Of a DNA stretch of 64,000 bases, positions 43,125-51,946 are shown in pieces. The notes beneath the pieces were generated by a model. The model had not been told where the DNA came from and searched no databases. It saw only the letters and a list, made by a program, of their open reading frames with translations. How positions within the stretch are numbered: position 1 is the first letter of the stretch; the number at the start of each line of letters is the position of its first letter. Origin of the DNA: CAIYZT01 sp947461435 (GTDB lineage: Bacteria > Pseudomonadota > Alphaproteobacteria > Rhodobacterales > Rhodobacteraceae); NCBI GenBank assembly GCA_965284435.1, contig OZ260083.1, positions 1,302,001 through 1,366,000 of the forward strand, given 5' to 3'. The position numbers and the translations under genes are program-made.

Positions 43125-44288
43125 TCAGATCCAGCGGCCTTCGAAATCTTCGGGCACCAGAACATGGTCGCGGCCAAACGCGCGCGCATGTTGCACGCCG
43201 CAAAGCGCCATGGTGACATCCATTTCCTTGGCAATCACGTCCAGCGCGGCGGTGACGCCCGCCTGACCCATCGCACCCAGACCATGCACGAAGCTGCGAC
43301 CGATGAAGGTGCCCTTGGCCCCCAGCGCCAGCGCCTTGAGCACATCCTGACCCGACCGAATGCCGCCGTCCAAGAACACCTCGGTCTGCGCGCCGACGGC
43401 GCGCACGATGGCGGGCAGGGCGCGGATCGTGGACAGCGCCCCATCCAGTTGGCGCCCGCCGTGGTTGGACACCAAGATGGCATCTGCCCCCAGATCGACC
43501 GCAAGGCGGGCATCGTCAGGATCCAGAATGCCCTTCAAGATCAGCTTGCCGCCCCATTGGTCGCGGATGCGGGCGACCTTGGCCCAATCCAACTGTGGGT
43601 CGTAATTTTCATTGGCCCAGCGGGTGACTTGTTGCAGATTTTCAACATTGCGGGCATGGCCGACGATATTGCCAAAGCTGTGACGCCGGGTGCGGGCCAT
43701 GCCAAAGGACCAGCGCGGGTGCAGCGCCATATCCAGCATATTGCGCGGCGTCATCTTGGGCGGGGCGGTCAGGCCATTCTTGATGTCCTTGTGCCGCTGG
43801 CCGAGGATCTGCAAATCAAGCGTCAGCACCAGTGCCGAACATCCCGCCGTTTTGGCCCGCGCGATCATGCCATCGACGAAGTCTTCGTCTTTCATCACGT
43901 AAAGCTGAAACCAGAAGGGCGCGGTGGTGTGGGCGGCCACATCTTCGATGGAACAGATTGAAAAGGTGGACAGCGTGAAGGGCACGCCAAAGGCTTGCGC
44001 GGCGCGGGCGGCCTTGATCTCGCCATCGGCCGATTGCATGCCGGTCGAGCCGACTGGCGAGAGGGCGACGGGCATGGAAACGGGTTGGCCGATCATCGTG
44101 GCCGACAAGGTGCGCCCCGTCAGATCGCGCGCCACCCTTTGGCGCAGGCGGATCTTGTGAAAGTCACTTTCGTTTTCGCGAAAGGTTTGTTCGGTGTATG
44201 ACCCGCTTTCGCAATAGTCCCAGAACATCTTTGGCACGCGGCGTTTGTGCAGCTTTTTCAGATCGTCGATGCAGGTAATGATGGGCAT
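43125..44288 (-). CDS. lldD: FMN-dependent L-lactate dehydrogenase / alpha-hydroxy-acid oxidase
   Basis: The 387-residue flavoprotein oxidises L-lactate (or a related 2-hydroxy acid) to pyruvate, normally feeding quinone. It has the PIITCIDDLKKLHKRR start of bacterial LldD, FMN-binding 'VALSPVGSTGMQSADGE', 'WFQLYVMKD', the catalytic base in LVSNHGGRQLDGA, and the FMN-phosphate motif DGGIRSGQDVLKALALGA. Oxidation of glycolate from the neighbouring purine pathway is possible but not indicated. Start 44288 is selected because the family begins there. Confidence 0.88.
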   Translation of the reverse strand: MPIITCIDDLKKLHKRRVPKMFWDYCESGSYTEQTFRENESDFHKIRLRQRVARDLTGRTLSATMIGQPVSMPVALSPVGSTGMQSADGEIKAARAAQAFGVPFTLSTFSICSIEDVAAHTTAPFWFQLYVMKDEDFVDGMIARAKTAGCSALVLTLDLQILGQRHKDIKNGLTAPPKMTPRNMLDMALHPRWSFGMARTRRHSFGNIVGHARNVENLQQVTRWANENYDPQLDWAKVARIRDQWGGKLILKGILDPDDARLAVDLGADAILVSNHGGRQLDGALSTIRALPAIVRAVGAQTEVFLDGGIRSGQDVLKALALGAKGTFIGRSFVHGLGAMGQAGVTAALDVIAKEMDVTMALCGVQHARAFGRDHVLVPEDFEGRWI

Positions 44289-44432
44289 GGGGTCTTTCCT
44301 TTGGATGCTGCATCGTGCCAAGCCGCCGGGGCCGATGCAAGCGGGCTTGCAGGGCACGGAGCGGCGCGGCACAAGATGGGCGGGGCCGCAGACGGCAGGC
44401 CGCAGTTGGGCTGGCCGGGCGAAGGGGATGCA

Positions 44433-45074
44433 ATGACAACGATCTGGCCAATTTTGGGATCGGGTTTCGTGCTGGGGTGGTCGGTGGCCTGGCCGCCGGG
44501 ACCCATCAGCGCCGAAATGGTGCGCCGATGCTTGGCTGGCGGGTTTTGGGCCGGATTTTCCCTAAACTTCGGGGCCTGCACGGGCGATGCCTTTTGGGCG
44601 GTGTTGGTGGCCTTGGGGGTGGGGCTGTTGTTCACCACACCGGGGGCGCAACTGGTGTTGGGGCTGGTCAGTCTGGGGCTGCTGGCGGGACTTGTCTTTG
44701 GTTTCACCAAAAGCGCGGTGCGGGCCTGGCGCGGGCAAGCGGCGGCGGCGGTGCGCTTTGACGGGGCCCGGGCGGGGTTTGCGCTGGGCCTGTCATTGGC
44801 GCTGGCGAGCCCTTGGAATGTGACGTTCTGGCTGGCCGCGCTGGGCCGGCCGGGGGTTGTGGACAGCGGGGTGACCGGGCTTTTCATGTTGGTTTTGGGG
44901 GTGGTGCTGGGGGCGTCGAGTTGGGGGTTGATCCTGTCTTTGTCGGCGACGTTTTTGCGCGGCCGATTCAGCGCAGCCGCCGGGCGCTGGGCGGCCGTGG
45001 GGATGAATGCAGCGACGGCGGCGCTGATGCTGTGGTTTGCGGTGCAGTCTGCGAGGCGGCTTTACGGCGTTTGA
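44433..45074 (+). CDS. LysE-family amino-acid exporter
   Basis: The 213-residue protein has about six hydrophobic helices and the LysE pattern near the N-terminus ('WSVAWPPGPISAEMVRRCLAGG', P-G-P followed by a helix), plus 'ALASPWNVTFWLAALG' in the second half, matching the N-P-x-x-x-x-F/W motif of the family in altered form. GAAGGGGA precedes ATG 44433. It is divergent from lldD and its last 13 bases overlap the convergent MEKHLA gene. Confidence 0.83.
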   Translation: MTTIWPILGSGFVLGWSVAWPPGPISAEMVRRCLAGGFWAGFSLNFGACTGDAFWAVLVALGVGLLFTTPGAQLVLGLVSLGLLAGLVFGFTKSAVRAWRGQAAAAVRFDGARAGFALGLSLALASPWNVTFWLAALGRPGVVDSGVTGLFMLVLGVVLGASSWGLILSLSATFLRGRFSAAAGRWAAVGMNAATAALMLWFAVQSARRLYGV

Positions 45075-45544
45075 TGCGGCGTGACACGGCCGATCAGCGC
45101 GGCCTGACCCTGAACACGGCCCACCAGATCGGACACCGTCCACAGGATCGTTTGCGAGATGTTGAACCTTTGGCCTGTGGCAGAAACCCGAAGGCCTGCG
45201 TAATCGTCAACCCAACCGCGCGCGGCCGCCTGCGCCAGAACATGGCTGCGATCCGCCTGGATTTGCGCCGACGGATCGGCTGAGTGGCGGGAGGGCATGG
45301 CGGTGAAACTGTCCCAGTCCATGCTCCACAGCGCAAGGGCGGCCAGATTGGCATAGCAAAACACCGGATCGGCCTGAGTTCCATGGCTGACGAGCGGAAG
45401 GGGGGCGTGAAACAGGGCCTGCGCAAAACCGGGGTCCTGCACCTGTGTGTCCGCCAAGAGGGGCCGCCCGGTCAGCCGTTCAAAGCTTTGTCCAAGCAGC
45501 CGGGAATAGGCGTCAACCGACGGGCGGTGATAGGGCGCGCGCAC
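45062..45544 (-). CDS. MEKHLA-domain protein
   Basis: The 160-residue protein resembles MEKHLA domains, a PAS-like fold named from plant HD-ZIP III regulators but also seen alone in bacteria. Supporting stretches are 'YSRLLGQSFERLTGRPLL', 'PVFCYANLAALALWSMDWDSFTAMPSR' (in two parts) and 'RFNISQTILWTVSDLVGRVQGQAAL'. It has no output domain, so it would be a soluble sensor or small-molecule-binding protein. It ends inside the LysE gene and starts 3 bases after trpA, as part of the same transcript. Confidence 0.75.
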   Translation of the reverse strand: MRAPYHRPSVDAYSRLLGQSFERLTGRPLLADTQVQDPGFAQALFHAPLPLVSHGTQADPVFCYANLAALALWSMDWDSFTAMPSRHSADPSAQIQADRSHVLAQAAARGWVDDYAGLRVSATGQRFNISQTILWTVSDLVGRVQGQAALIGRVTPHQTP

Positions 45545-45547
45545 GGC

Positions 45548-46339
45548 TTAGGCGGAATGGGCGCCCGCGGCCAGGCTGGCCACGAAGGCAAGCACCTGCT
45601 CGGCGGATTTGCCAAGTCCGATTTCCTTGACGATGGCCGAGCCCACAACGCAGCCATCTGCCACGCTGGCGATGGCGCGCGATGCCTCGGGGGTATTGAT
45701 GCCAAAGCCCACGATCACCGGCAGATCGGTAGAGCGTTTGATACGGGCCACTTCGGGCCCGACATCTGTGGCCTGTGCGGCAGCCGCACCCGTGATTCCG
45801 GTGACCGACACATAGTAGACAAAGCCGGAGGTGTTTTCCAAAACCTTGGGCAAACGCTTGGCATCGGTGGTGGGGGTGGCCAGACGGATGAAGTTCAGAC
45901 CGGCCGCCTGGGCCGGAATGCAGAGTTCGGAATCTTCTTCGGGCGGAAGGTCGACCACGATCAGCCCGTCAATCCCGGCGTCTTTGGCCTGCGACAGGAA
46001 CAGATCGACGCCGCGCGAATAGATGGGATTGTAATAGCCCATCAGCACGATGGGCGTGGTTTTGTCGCCAGCGCGGAAATCGCGCACCATCTGCAAGGTC
46101 GCGTCTACCGTCATGCCGCCTTCAAGGGCGCGCTGACCGGCCAATTGAATGGTCGGGCCATCGGCCATCGGATCGGTGAAGGGCAGGCCCAGTTCGATGA
46201 TGTCCACGCCTGCGGCGGGCAGGCCTTTCATCACGGCAAGGGCGGTGGCGATGTTGGGATCGCCAGCCATGATGTAGGACACGAATGCCTTTTTCCCGTC
46301 GCGCTTGAGCCGTGCGAACGTGTCGTCGATTCTGGTCAT
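45548..46339 (-). CDS. trpA: Tryptophan synthase alpha subunit
   Basis: TrpA cleaves indole-3-glycerol phosphate to indole, which passes to TrpB. The 263-residue TIM barrel has the catalytic Glu in DIIELGLPFTDPMADGP and Asp in the same strand-loop, the phosphate-binding region 'GFGINTPEASRAIA', and 'YYVSVTGITGA'. trpB is not adjacent, in keeping with several alphaproteobacteria where trpA is separate. The start at 46339 (MTRIDDTF) is preferred to the one 18 bases upstream. Confidence 0.95.
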   Translation of the reverse strand: MTRIDDTFARLKRDGKKAFVSYIMAGDPNIATALAVMKGLPAAGVDIIELGLPFTDPMADGPTIQLAGQRALEGGMTVDATLQMVRDFRAGDKTTPIVLMGYYNPIYSRGVDLFLSQAKDAGIDGLIVVDLPPEEDSELCIPAQAAGLNFIRLATPTTDAKRLPKVLENTSGFVYYVSVTGITGAAAAQATDVGPEVARIKRSTDLPVIVGFGINTPEASRAIASVADGCVVGSAIVKEIGLGKSAEQVLAFVASLAAGAHSA

Positions 46340-46434
46340 GGTCTGGCCGCCCCGCAATGTATCCTGCCAGCGGTTTGCACGGACGGGCGGGGAAAATCAA
46401 TGGGGGGCGACGCGGCTGTTGTGCGGTTGGGGCC

Positions 46435-46893
46435 TTAGGCCGCTGCGGCGGCGACCGAGAGTCGCCAGCGGGCGCCAAACCTGTCCGTCACCATGCCAAA
46501 GGCGGGTGACCAAAAGGTGGCGGCAAGCGGCATCGCCACAGATCCGCCGTCGGCCAAGGCCGAAAACAGGCGGCGGGCGGCGGCGATGTCGGGGGCGGCA
46601 TGAAACACGGATGTGCTTCCCATACCGGGCGTGCCCCTGCCGGGCGGAATATCGCAACCCATCAAAACGGCACCGGGGGCCGCCGTGAACTGGGCGTGCA
46701 TCACCAGATCGTCGGTGCCGGGGGGACGTTGGTTTTTGGGGGCGTCCGCGCAGGTTGTGATCTGCAGATCCGCGGCCCCGAACACCTATGCATAAAACGT
46801 CATCGCCGCGCGGGCATTTCCGCCAAAGCCGATATAGGGAGCAAAGCTTGCGTCCCGATCTTTCGGATAAAGATTCCTCTTTGACGTGGCCAT
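46435..46893 (-). pseudogene. VOC-family (PhnB/glyoxalase-like) gene interrupted by one amber codon
   Basis: Read from ATG 46893, the frame encodes 'MATSKRNLYPKDRDASFAPY', then IGFGGNARAAMTFYA, then TAG (46788-46786), then VFGAADLQITTCADAPKNQR and the rest of a PhnB-type VOC domain to 46435, 153 codons in all. Homologues read through this position (typically 'NFYKEVFG'), so a single base change of a CAG, GAG or AAG codon explains it. The remaining domain is intact, with no frameshift. A GTG directly after the stop could restart translation, giving 116 residues. A sequencing error cannot be excluded. Confidence 0.8.
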
Positions 46894-46935
46894 ACTAAGC
46901 CTTAAGGATAAGCATGAAAAGCCTATGGATTGGCG

Positions 46936-47205
46936 ATGGCACACGTTCGCTTCACCTCGCATTTGGTGCGGCACCGGCCCCTGCCGGGGGCCGAAGCCGA
47001 GGGCGCAACTGTGGCGCAGGTTTTGGCGGCACTCTTTTCGCAGGACGAATTGTTGCGCGGCTATGTGCTGGATGATCAGGGCCGGCTGCGCAAACATGTG
47101 AATATTTATCTGGATGGCCGGTTGATTTTGGACCGGGTGCGGCTGAGCGATCCCGTGATGCCGCAGAGTGAAATCTATGTTTTACAAGCTTTATCAGGAG
47201 GCTAG
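46936..47205 (+). CDS. MoaD/ThiS-like ubiquitin-fold protein
   Basis: This 89-residue protein has the beta-grasp pattern 'VRFTSHLVRHRPLPGAEAEG', 'TVAQVLAALFSQDELLRGYV', 'GRLRKHVNIYLDGRLI' and ends ALSGG, the Gly-Gly tail that is activated by E1-like enzymes in sulfur carriers and small archaeal-bacterial modifiers. No MoaE, ThiG or E1 gene is adjacent. The next gene, a BNR propeller protein, starts 2 bases after its stop, a pairing found in many genomes. Sulfur carrier or protein modifier remain alternatives. An earlier in-frame ATG (46930) is possible. Confidence 0.8.
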   Translation: MAHVRFTSHLVRHRPLPGAEAEGATVAQVLAALFSQDELLRGYVLDDQGRLRKHVNIYLDGRLILDRVRLSDPVMPQSEIYVLQALSGG

Positions 47206-47207
47206 GC

Positions 47208-48287
47208 ATGGCCACGCTTTGGGTTGGCACGCGCAAGGGGCTGTTTCGCTATGACGAGACGTCGGCAGGATGGCAGGCGGCTGGCCCGCCCGCCTTTTTG
47301 GCGCAACCGGTGACGGTGCTGCTGGACGATCCGCGGGATGGAACGCTGTATGTTGCGCTGGCGCATGGACATTTTGGCTGCAAGTTGCACCGGTCAGACG
47401 ACCGGGGGACCCGTTGGCGCGAGTTGAAGACGCCCGCCTTTGCCGCCTCTGATGCTCCGGATGCCCCGACAGTGGAAATGCTGTGGGCGCTGGCCGCAGG
47501 CGGGCGGGACGAGCCGGGGGTGATCTATGCCGGCACGTTGCCCGGGGCCCTGTTTCGGTCGGAAAACCGCGGTGAGAGTTGGACAATCTGCCAATCCTTG
47601 TGGGATCGCCCCGAGCGGCAACGCTGGTTCGGTGCAGGATATGATCACGATGGTATTCATTCGATCCTGATCGATCCGCGCGACAGTGCCCATATCGTTC
47701 TGGGGGTTTCTGTGGGCGGGGTCTGGATCACATGGGATCGGGGGCAGACCTGGGATCTGGGCGGGCGCGGCTTTGTGGCCGATTACATTCCCCCGGAGCA
47801 ATCTGGCGATCTGGTGATGCAAGACCCGCATCTGATGGTCATGTCGCCGTCGAATCCGGACAGGGTCTGGTGTCAGCATCATTGCGGCATCTACGTGTCG
47901 GATGATGGGGGCTGGTCCTTTCGCGAATGTCGCGATGTGGCGCCCTCCAGCTTTGGGTTTGGGGTGGCGGTGCATCCAACCGATCCGGACCGCGCCTGGT
48001 TTGCCCCGGCCCGCAAGGATGAGGTGCGCATTCCAGTCGACGGCAAACTGGTGGTGACCCAGACCCGTGATGGCGGGCACCATTTTGTGGCCCATGATCG
48101 CGGTTTGCCGCAGCGCGCGGCCTGGGATCTGATTTATCGACATGCTTTGGTGGTTGACAGCAGCGGCGAGCGGATTGCCATGGGATCGACCACGGGAAGC
48201 TTGTGGGTGTCGGGGGATGGCGGAACCCGGTGGCACCACATCGATGCCCATCTGCCGCCCATCGCCGCCTTGAGTTTCGCCCCCTGA
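47208..48287 (+). CDS. BNR/sialidase-like beta-propeller protein
   Basis: The 359-residue protein contains repeated Asp-box segments (SDDRGTRWREL, SENRGESWTIC, TWDRGQTWDLG, SDDGGWSFREC, SGDGGTRWHHI; general form S-x-D-x-G-x-T-W), one per propeller blade, and begins 'MATLWVGTRKGLFRYDE'. No signal peptide is present, so it is likely cytoplasmic and not a secreted sialidase; the catalytic Arg triad was not recognised. It follows the ubiquitin-like gene by 2 bases and probably acts with it. Confidence 0.8.
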   Translation: MATLWVGTRKGLFRYDETSAGWQAAGPPAFLAQPVTVLLDDPRDGTLYVALAHGHFGCKLHRSDDRGTRWRELKTPAFAASDAPDAPTVEMLWALAAGGRDEPGVIYAGTLPGALFRSENRGESWTICQSLWDRPERQRWFGAGYDHDGIHSILIDPRDSAHIVLGVSVGGVWITWDRGQTWDLGGRGFVADYIPPEQSGDLVMQDPHLMVMSPSNPDRVWCQHHCGIYVSDDGGWSFRECRDVAPSSFGFGVAVHPTDPDRAWFAPARKDEVRIPVDGKLVVTQTRDGGHHFVAHDRGLPQRAAWDLIYRHALVVDSSGERIAMGSTTGSLWVSGDGGTRWHHIDAHLPPIAALSFAP

Positions 48288-48403
48288 GCGATCTTTGCGG
48301 CGCCGCTCGCCAAGGGGGTCTTGCGCGGCCTTTGCGGTTGGTCGGCGCTTGACCGCGCCCGGCTTCCCCCCTATGCCGCAATCGTCTGTCAGCGGAGGGT
48401 ATC

Positions 48404-49501
48404 ATGGGCTTTAAGATGGGGATTGTCGGTCTTCCCAATGTGGGCAAATCGACCTTGTTCAACGCCTTGACCCGCACAGCGGCAGCGCAGGCGGCGAATT
48501 TTCCATTTTGCACCATCGAGCCCAATGTGGGCGAAGTGGCGGTACCCGATGCCCGGCTGGACAAGTTGGCGGCCATCGCCGGATCCAAGCAGATCATTCC
48601 CACGCGGATGACCTTTGTCGACATCGCGGGTCTGGTGCGCGGGGCGTCCAAGGGCGAAGGGCTGGGCAACCAGTTCTTGGCCAATATTCGCGAATGTGAT
48701 GCGGTGGCGCATGTGCTGCGGTGTTTTGAAGACGGCGACATCACCCATGTCGAAGGGCGCATCGACCCGGTGGCGGATGCCGAAACGATTGAAACCGAAT
48801 TGATGCTGGCCGATCTGGAATCGATTGAACGGCGTCTGGCCAATCTGGCCAAGAAATTGCGCGGCGGCGATCAGGATACATTGGATCAGGACCGGTTGCT
48901 GAAACAGGCCCTTGCCGCGCTGTCCGATGGCAAGCCTGCCCGGACCATCAAGATATCCGATGATGACGAACGCCAGTGGCGGATGTTGCAGCTTTTGACG
49001 GCCAAGCCGGTTTTGTATGTTTGCAACGTGGAAGAGGCCTGCGCGGCCAAGGGCAACAGCCAATCTGACCGCGTGGCCGCGATGGCTGCAGCGCAGGGTG
49101 CGGCGTCAGTGGTGATCTCGGCGCGGATCGAGGAAGAGATCAGCCAGTTGGCGGCCGAAGAGGCCGAAATGTTTCTAGAAGAAATGGGTCTGCACGAGGC
49201 GGGTTTGGACCGTTTGATCAAGGCGGGATATGCATTGTTGGGGTTGCGGACCTATTTCACGGTTGGCCCCAAGGAAGCGCGGGCCTGGACCATCGAGGCG
49301 GGCTGGCTGGCGCCGCGGGCGGCGGGCGTCATTCATGGCGATTTCGAGAAGGGTTTTATCCGGTCAGAAACGGTGGCCTATGATGATTACATCGCCGGCA
49401 ATGGCGAGGCCGGAGCCAAGGAAGCCGGCAAGTTCCGGGTGGAAGGCAAGACCTATGAGGTGAAGGACGGAGACGTTCTGCACTTCTTGTTCAACGGCTG
49501 A
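48404..49501 (+). CDS. ychF: Redox-regulated ATPase/GTPase YchF
   Basis: The 365-residue Obg-family P-loop protein binds ATP in preference to GTP and associates with the ribosome. Walker A GLPNVGKSTLFNAL, switch II 'FVDIAGLVRGASKGEGLGNQ', and the altered G4 motif NVEE (in 'VLYVCNVEEA', where NKxD would be expected) identify YchF. The C-terminal TGS domain spans about residues 280-363. GGAGGG lies 7 bases before the ATG. It stands alone, 116 bases after the propeller gene. Confidence 0.95.
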   Translation: MGFKMGIVGLPNVGKSTLFNALTRTAAAQAANFPFCTIEPNVGEVAVPDARLDKLAAIAGSKQIIPTRMTFVDIAGLVRGASKGEGLGNQFLANIRECDAVAHVLRCFEDGDITHVEGRIDPVADAETIETELMLADLESIERRLANLAKKLRGGDQDTLDQDRLLKQALAALSDGKPARTIKISDDDERQWRMLQLLTAKPVLYVCNVEEACAAKGNSQSDRVAAMAAAQGAASVVISARIEEEISQLAAEEAEMFLEEMGLHEAGLDRLIKAGYALLGLRTYFTVGPKEARAWTIEAGWLAPRAAGVIHGDFEKGFIRSETVAYDDYIAGNGEAGAKEAGKFRVEGKTYEVKDGDVLHFLFNG

Positions 49502-49692
49502 TCGCGCGCAGGGCAAACCCGCTGTTTATACCGATGGTTGTTCGTGATAGGGCCCTTGCATGGGGGTCCTTGGCGCCCGTGCAGCAGCGGCGCAGCCTGT
49601 CACCGACCTAAAGCTGCGGATCCCATTTTGGCTGTGCAGGCCGCGATTGGCCTTTGTGCGTATCTTCATGACGGCGGTAAAGCGAGGCGAGA

Positions 49693-51270
49693 ATGAAGCC
49701 CAAAGTAGTGACGATCATGATCGATTCTTTGGAGCACCACCGGGTTGACCGCTGGATCAAAGAGGGCGAGTTGCCCGTTTTGGCCCGTTTTCGCGCAGAG
49801 GCGGCGCGGGCCCCGGTCAAGGGTGTTTATCCGTTTCTTGCCGAACTGCCTCAACTGGCGTTTGCCACATCCACCAAACCTCAGACGCTGCGCTGTTGGG
49901 GGGCCTTTGATTATGACGCGGCCACAATGCAGCCCATCTATGCGCGGGCCTATGATTACAACCGCATCCGCGCCTTTTACGACTATCACAGTGACCTGAA
50001 GGTGTGCCTGTTCGATTTGCCCAAATCGGGGCTGCTGAAGGTGGCCAAGGGGGTTCAGGTGCTCAATTGGGGGGCGCATGGATCGTTGAATGACGATCAA
50101 TCTTTTCCGCCCGCGATGCGCGATGAAATCGTGGCGCAATATGGCACCCATCCGGCGGTGGGAATTGAACATGCCGAACCCTGGCAAGTGGACAAGTTGC
50201 ACCGTTTGGTGACGGCCTTGCACGAAGGGGTTGAAACGCGCACGCAGATCCAACTGGATTTGCTGGACCTGCAGGCTTGGGATCTTGTGCATTATGCCTA
50301 TAGCGAAGTGCATTCGCTGGGCCATGCCTTGATGCATCTGGAGGATGCGCAGTTTGCCGACCTTGACCAAACCGGGCTGGGCCCGCAGGCCCTGCGTTTG
50401 ATGCAAACGGTGGATCGGTCGATCGGGCGGTTGTTGGCGGCGCTGGGACCGCAGGATACGGTGGTGATCTATGCCACCCACGGCATGGACACGGTGAACT
50501 GGGACAACACCACGATGTTCCTGTTGCCTGACTATTTGTACCGATTGCAGTTTGCAGAACAGCGCATTTTGCCCGCCGATGCGTTGCCGCCGATGACCTT
50601 TGGGCATGGCTGGTGGGGCAATGCAGCCTGGCGGGCCAGCTTTGGATCAACCCGCACCAAACCCGACAAAAGCACCGAGATGGCGTGGATTCCAGGTGTT
50701 TGGTACAAGGAGGACTGGCCAAAGATGCGCGCCTTTGCCCTGCCGGGACTGGATGAAGGCATGATCCGGCTGAATGTCGTCGGCCGCGAGCCGCAGGGGC
50801 TTGTCGCCCCGCAGGAGTATGAGGCGGAACTGGACAAGCTGGAGCGGCTTTTGTCAAACCTCACCGATCCGCGCACCGGGCGGGCCGCTGTGAAGGGCTT
50901 TTACCGCACCCGCAGCCATGCCCTGCAAGGCGAGGCCGACCTGCCGCCGGCAGATCTGATCGTCCAGTGGAGCGATGAGACGATTGATGCGCTGCTGTGT
51001 CCGGTTGTCGGACAGATCGGGCCGGTGCCACTGCGCCGGACGGGCGGCCATACGACCAACGGCTTTGCCTGGTTCAAGGGCCCCGACTTTGCGCCGGGGG
51101 ATCGCAGCGCCATGTCCAATTTCGACTTTGGACCGACAATCCTGGATGTTCTGCGCCGCGACATGCCGAACCACTTTGACGGTCGATCCTTGATGCGCGA
51201 CGCCCGCGAGGCGCCCGATCAGGCGTTGTTTCCCTTTCGCGCGGCGGGGCCGGCCGGTTCGGTGGCTTGA
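49693..51270 (+). CDS. Alkaline-phosphatase-superfamily (type I phosphodiesterase/NPP-like) protein
   Basis: The 525-residue protein starts KPKVVTIMIDSLEHHRVDRW, with the first metal-binding Asp in IMID, and contains IYATHGMDTVNWDN, where the usual S-D-H-G is T-H-G. It also has GGHTTNGFAWFKGPDF near the end, the C-terminal His motif of phosphodiesterase/phosphopentomutase-like members. Some expected metal ligands are conserved and at least one is changed, so activity and substrate are uncertain. There is no signal peptide, which argues against a periplasmic phosphatase. A 190-base leader separates it from ychF, and tRNA-Ser lies 122 bases downstream. Confidence 0.75.
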   Translation: MKPKVVTIMIDSLEHHRVDRWIKEGELPVLARFRAEAARAPVKGVYPFLAELPQLAFATSTKPQTLRCWGAFDYDAATMQPIYARAYDYNRIRAFYDYHSDLKVCLFDLPKSGLLKVAKGVQVLNWGAHGSLNDDQSFPPAMRDEIVAQYGTHPAVGIEHAEPWQVDKLHRLVTALHEGVETRTQIQLDLLDLQAWDLVHYAYSEVHSLGHALMHLEDAQFADLDQTGLGPQALRLMQTVDRSIGRLLAALGPQDTVVIYATHGMDTVNWDNTTMFLLPDYLYRLQFAEQRILPADALPPMTFGHGWWGNAAWRASFGSTRTKPDKSTEMAWIPGVWYKEDWPKMRAFALPGLDEGMIRLNVVGREPQGLVAPQEYEAELDKLERLLSNLTDPRTGRAAVKGFYRTRSHALQGEADLPPADLIVQWSDETIDALLCPVVGQIGPVPLRRTGGHTTNGFAWFKGPDFAPGDRSAMSNFDFGPTILDVLRRDMPNHFDGRSLMRDAREAPDQALFPFRAAGPAGSVA

Positions 51271-51392
51271 AGGGGGCTGGCCCCCGTAAACGCCGCCTTG
51301 CGAGCCAGATAGCAAACGTCCGACAGATGCCCATGATTTGGCCTGTTTTCCCTCTTGCCCCCTTTTGAAGGGATGGCTAAATGGAAGCCGAC

Positions 51393-51482
51393 GGAAGCGT
51401 GGCTGAGAGGCCGAAAGCACTCGGTTGCTAACTGAGCGTAGGGGGAACCCTACCGTGGGTTCGAATCCCACCGCTTCCGCCA
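51393..51482 (+). tRNA. tRNA-Ser (GCT)
   Basis: The acceptor arms GGAAGCG (51393-51399) and CGCTTCC (51472-51478) pair fully, followed by discriminator G and encoded CCA. The anticodon arm CTCGG-TTGCTAA-CTGAG gives anticodon GCT for AGC/AGU serine codons. The long variable arm (GTAGGGGGAACCCTAC) and T-arm GTGGG-TTCGAAT-CCCAC complete a class II serine tRNA of 90 bases. The 3' half of such genes is a common integrase target. Confidence 0.97.
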
Positions 51483-51946
51483 AATTCTTCCCCCAAGTTT
51501 ATGATATTGATATGTATTTTTATGGCTGCCTTCCCCCCTCGGGCCCTCATCCAGACCCATACTGTCCCCAGAAGATCAGAAGTTGCACACGTGAATCGTT
51601 TGGTCCAATGCCGTATCAGCATGGTGCGGTTGTCAAAAGACGGACCACTGCATGTGCCCTAAATCACTCCGCTGATGCATAGGACATGCCCCGCCACCCA
51701 AAAAAGAGGGTCGGTGCATGTCAAGAATTTCCAAGCTTTAGACAGATTTTTTTCGATCATCAGGCCGCGCGGCGCAAGACCTTGCCGATGCTGGGCTGAC
51801 CGATGAAGCGACGGACTCGATCACGCGGCGTGTCAACAGGGATACAGATAGCTCCCATGCCAGAAAGGAAATCATGCGCGGCCTAGGGGATGGCGGACCG
51901 TTTGACGGCATGTGCCGCTTCTCTGTCGTATGCCCAAGATTCGAGG
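51483..51946. other. Poorly coding stretch downstream of tRNA-Ser
   Basis: These 464 bases contain no gene I can support. They are more AT-rich than the surroundings and include an imperfect inverted repeat at 51683-51722 and a T-run near 51748. A short reverse-strand open segment at 51760-51810 reads like a broken C-terminus but has no clear family. The stretch resembles decayed DNA at the edge of an acquired region. Confidence 0.5.
51683..51722. repeat. Imperfect inverted repeat with GACATGC arms
   Basis: GACATGC (51683-51689) pairs with GCATGTC (51716-51722); inner bases CCG and ACCC pair with GGGT and CGG with small bulges, around an A-rich loop. It may be an RNA hairpin or a remnant of a mobile-element end. 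Confidence 0.35.

Noticed and set aside
51425..51682. Short open frames across the tRNA-Ser gene
   Set aside because: They run through a fully paired tRNA and have no protein-like features.
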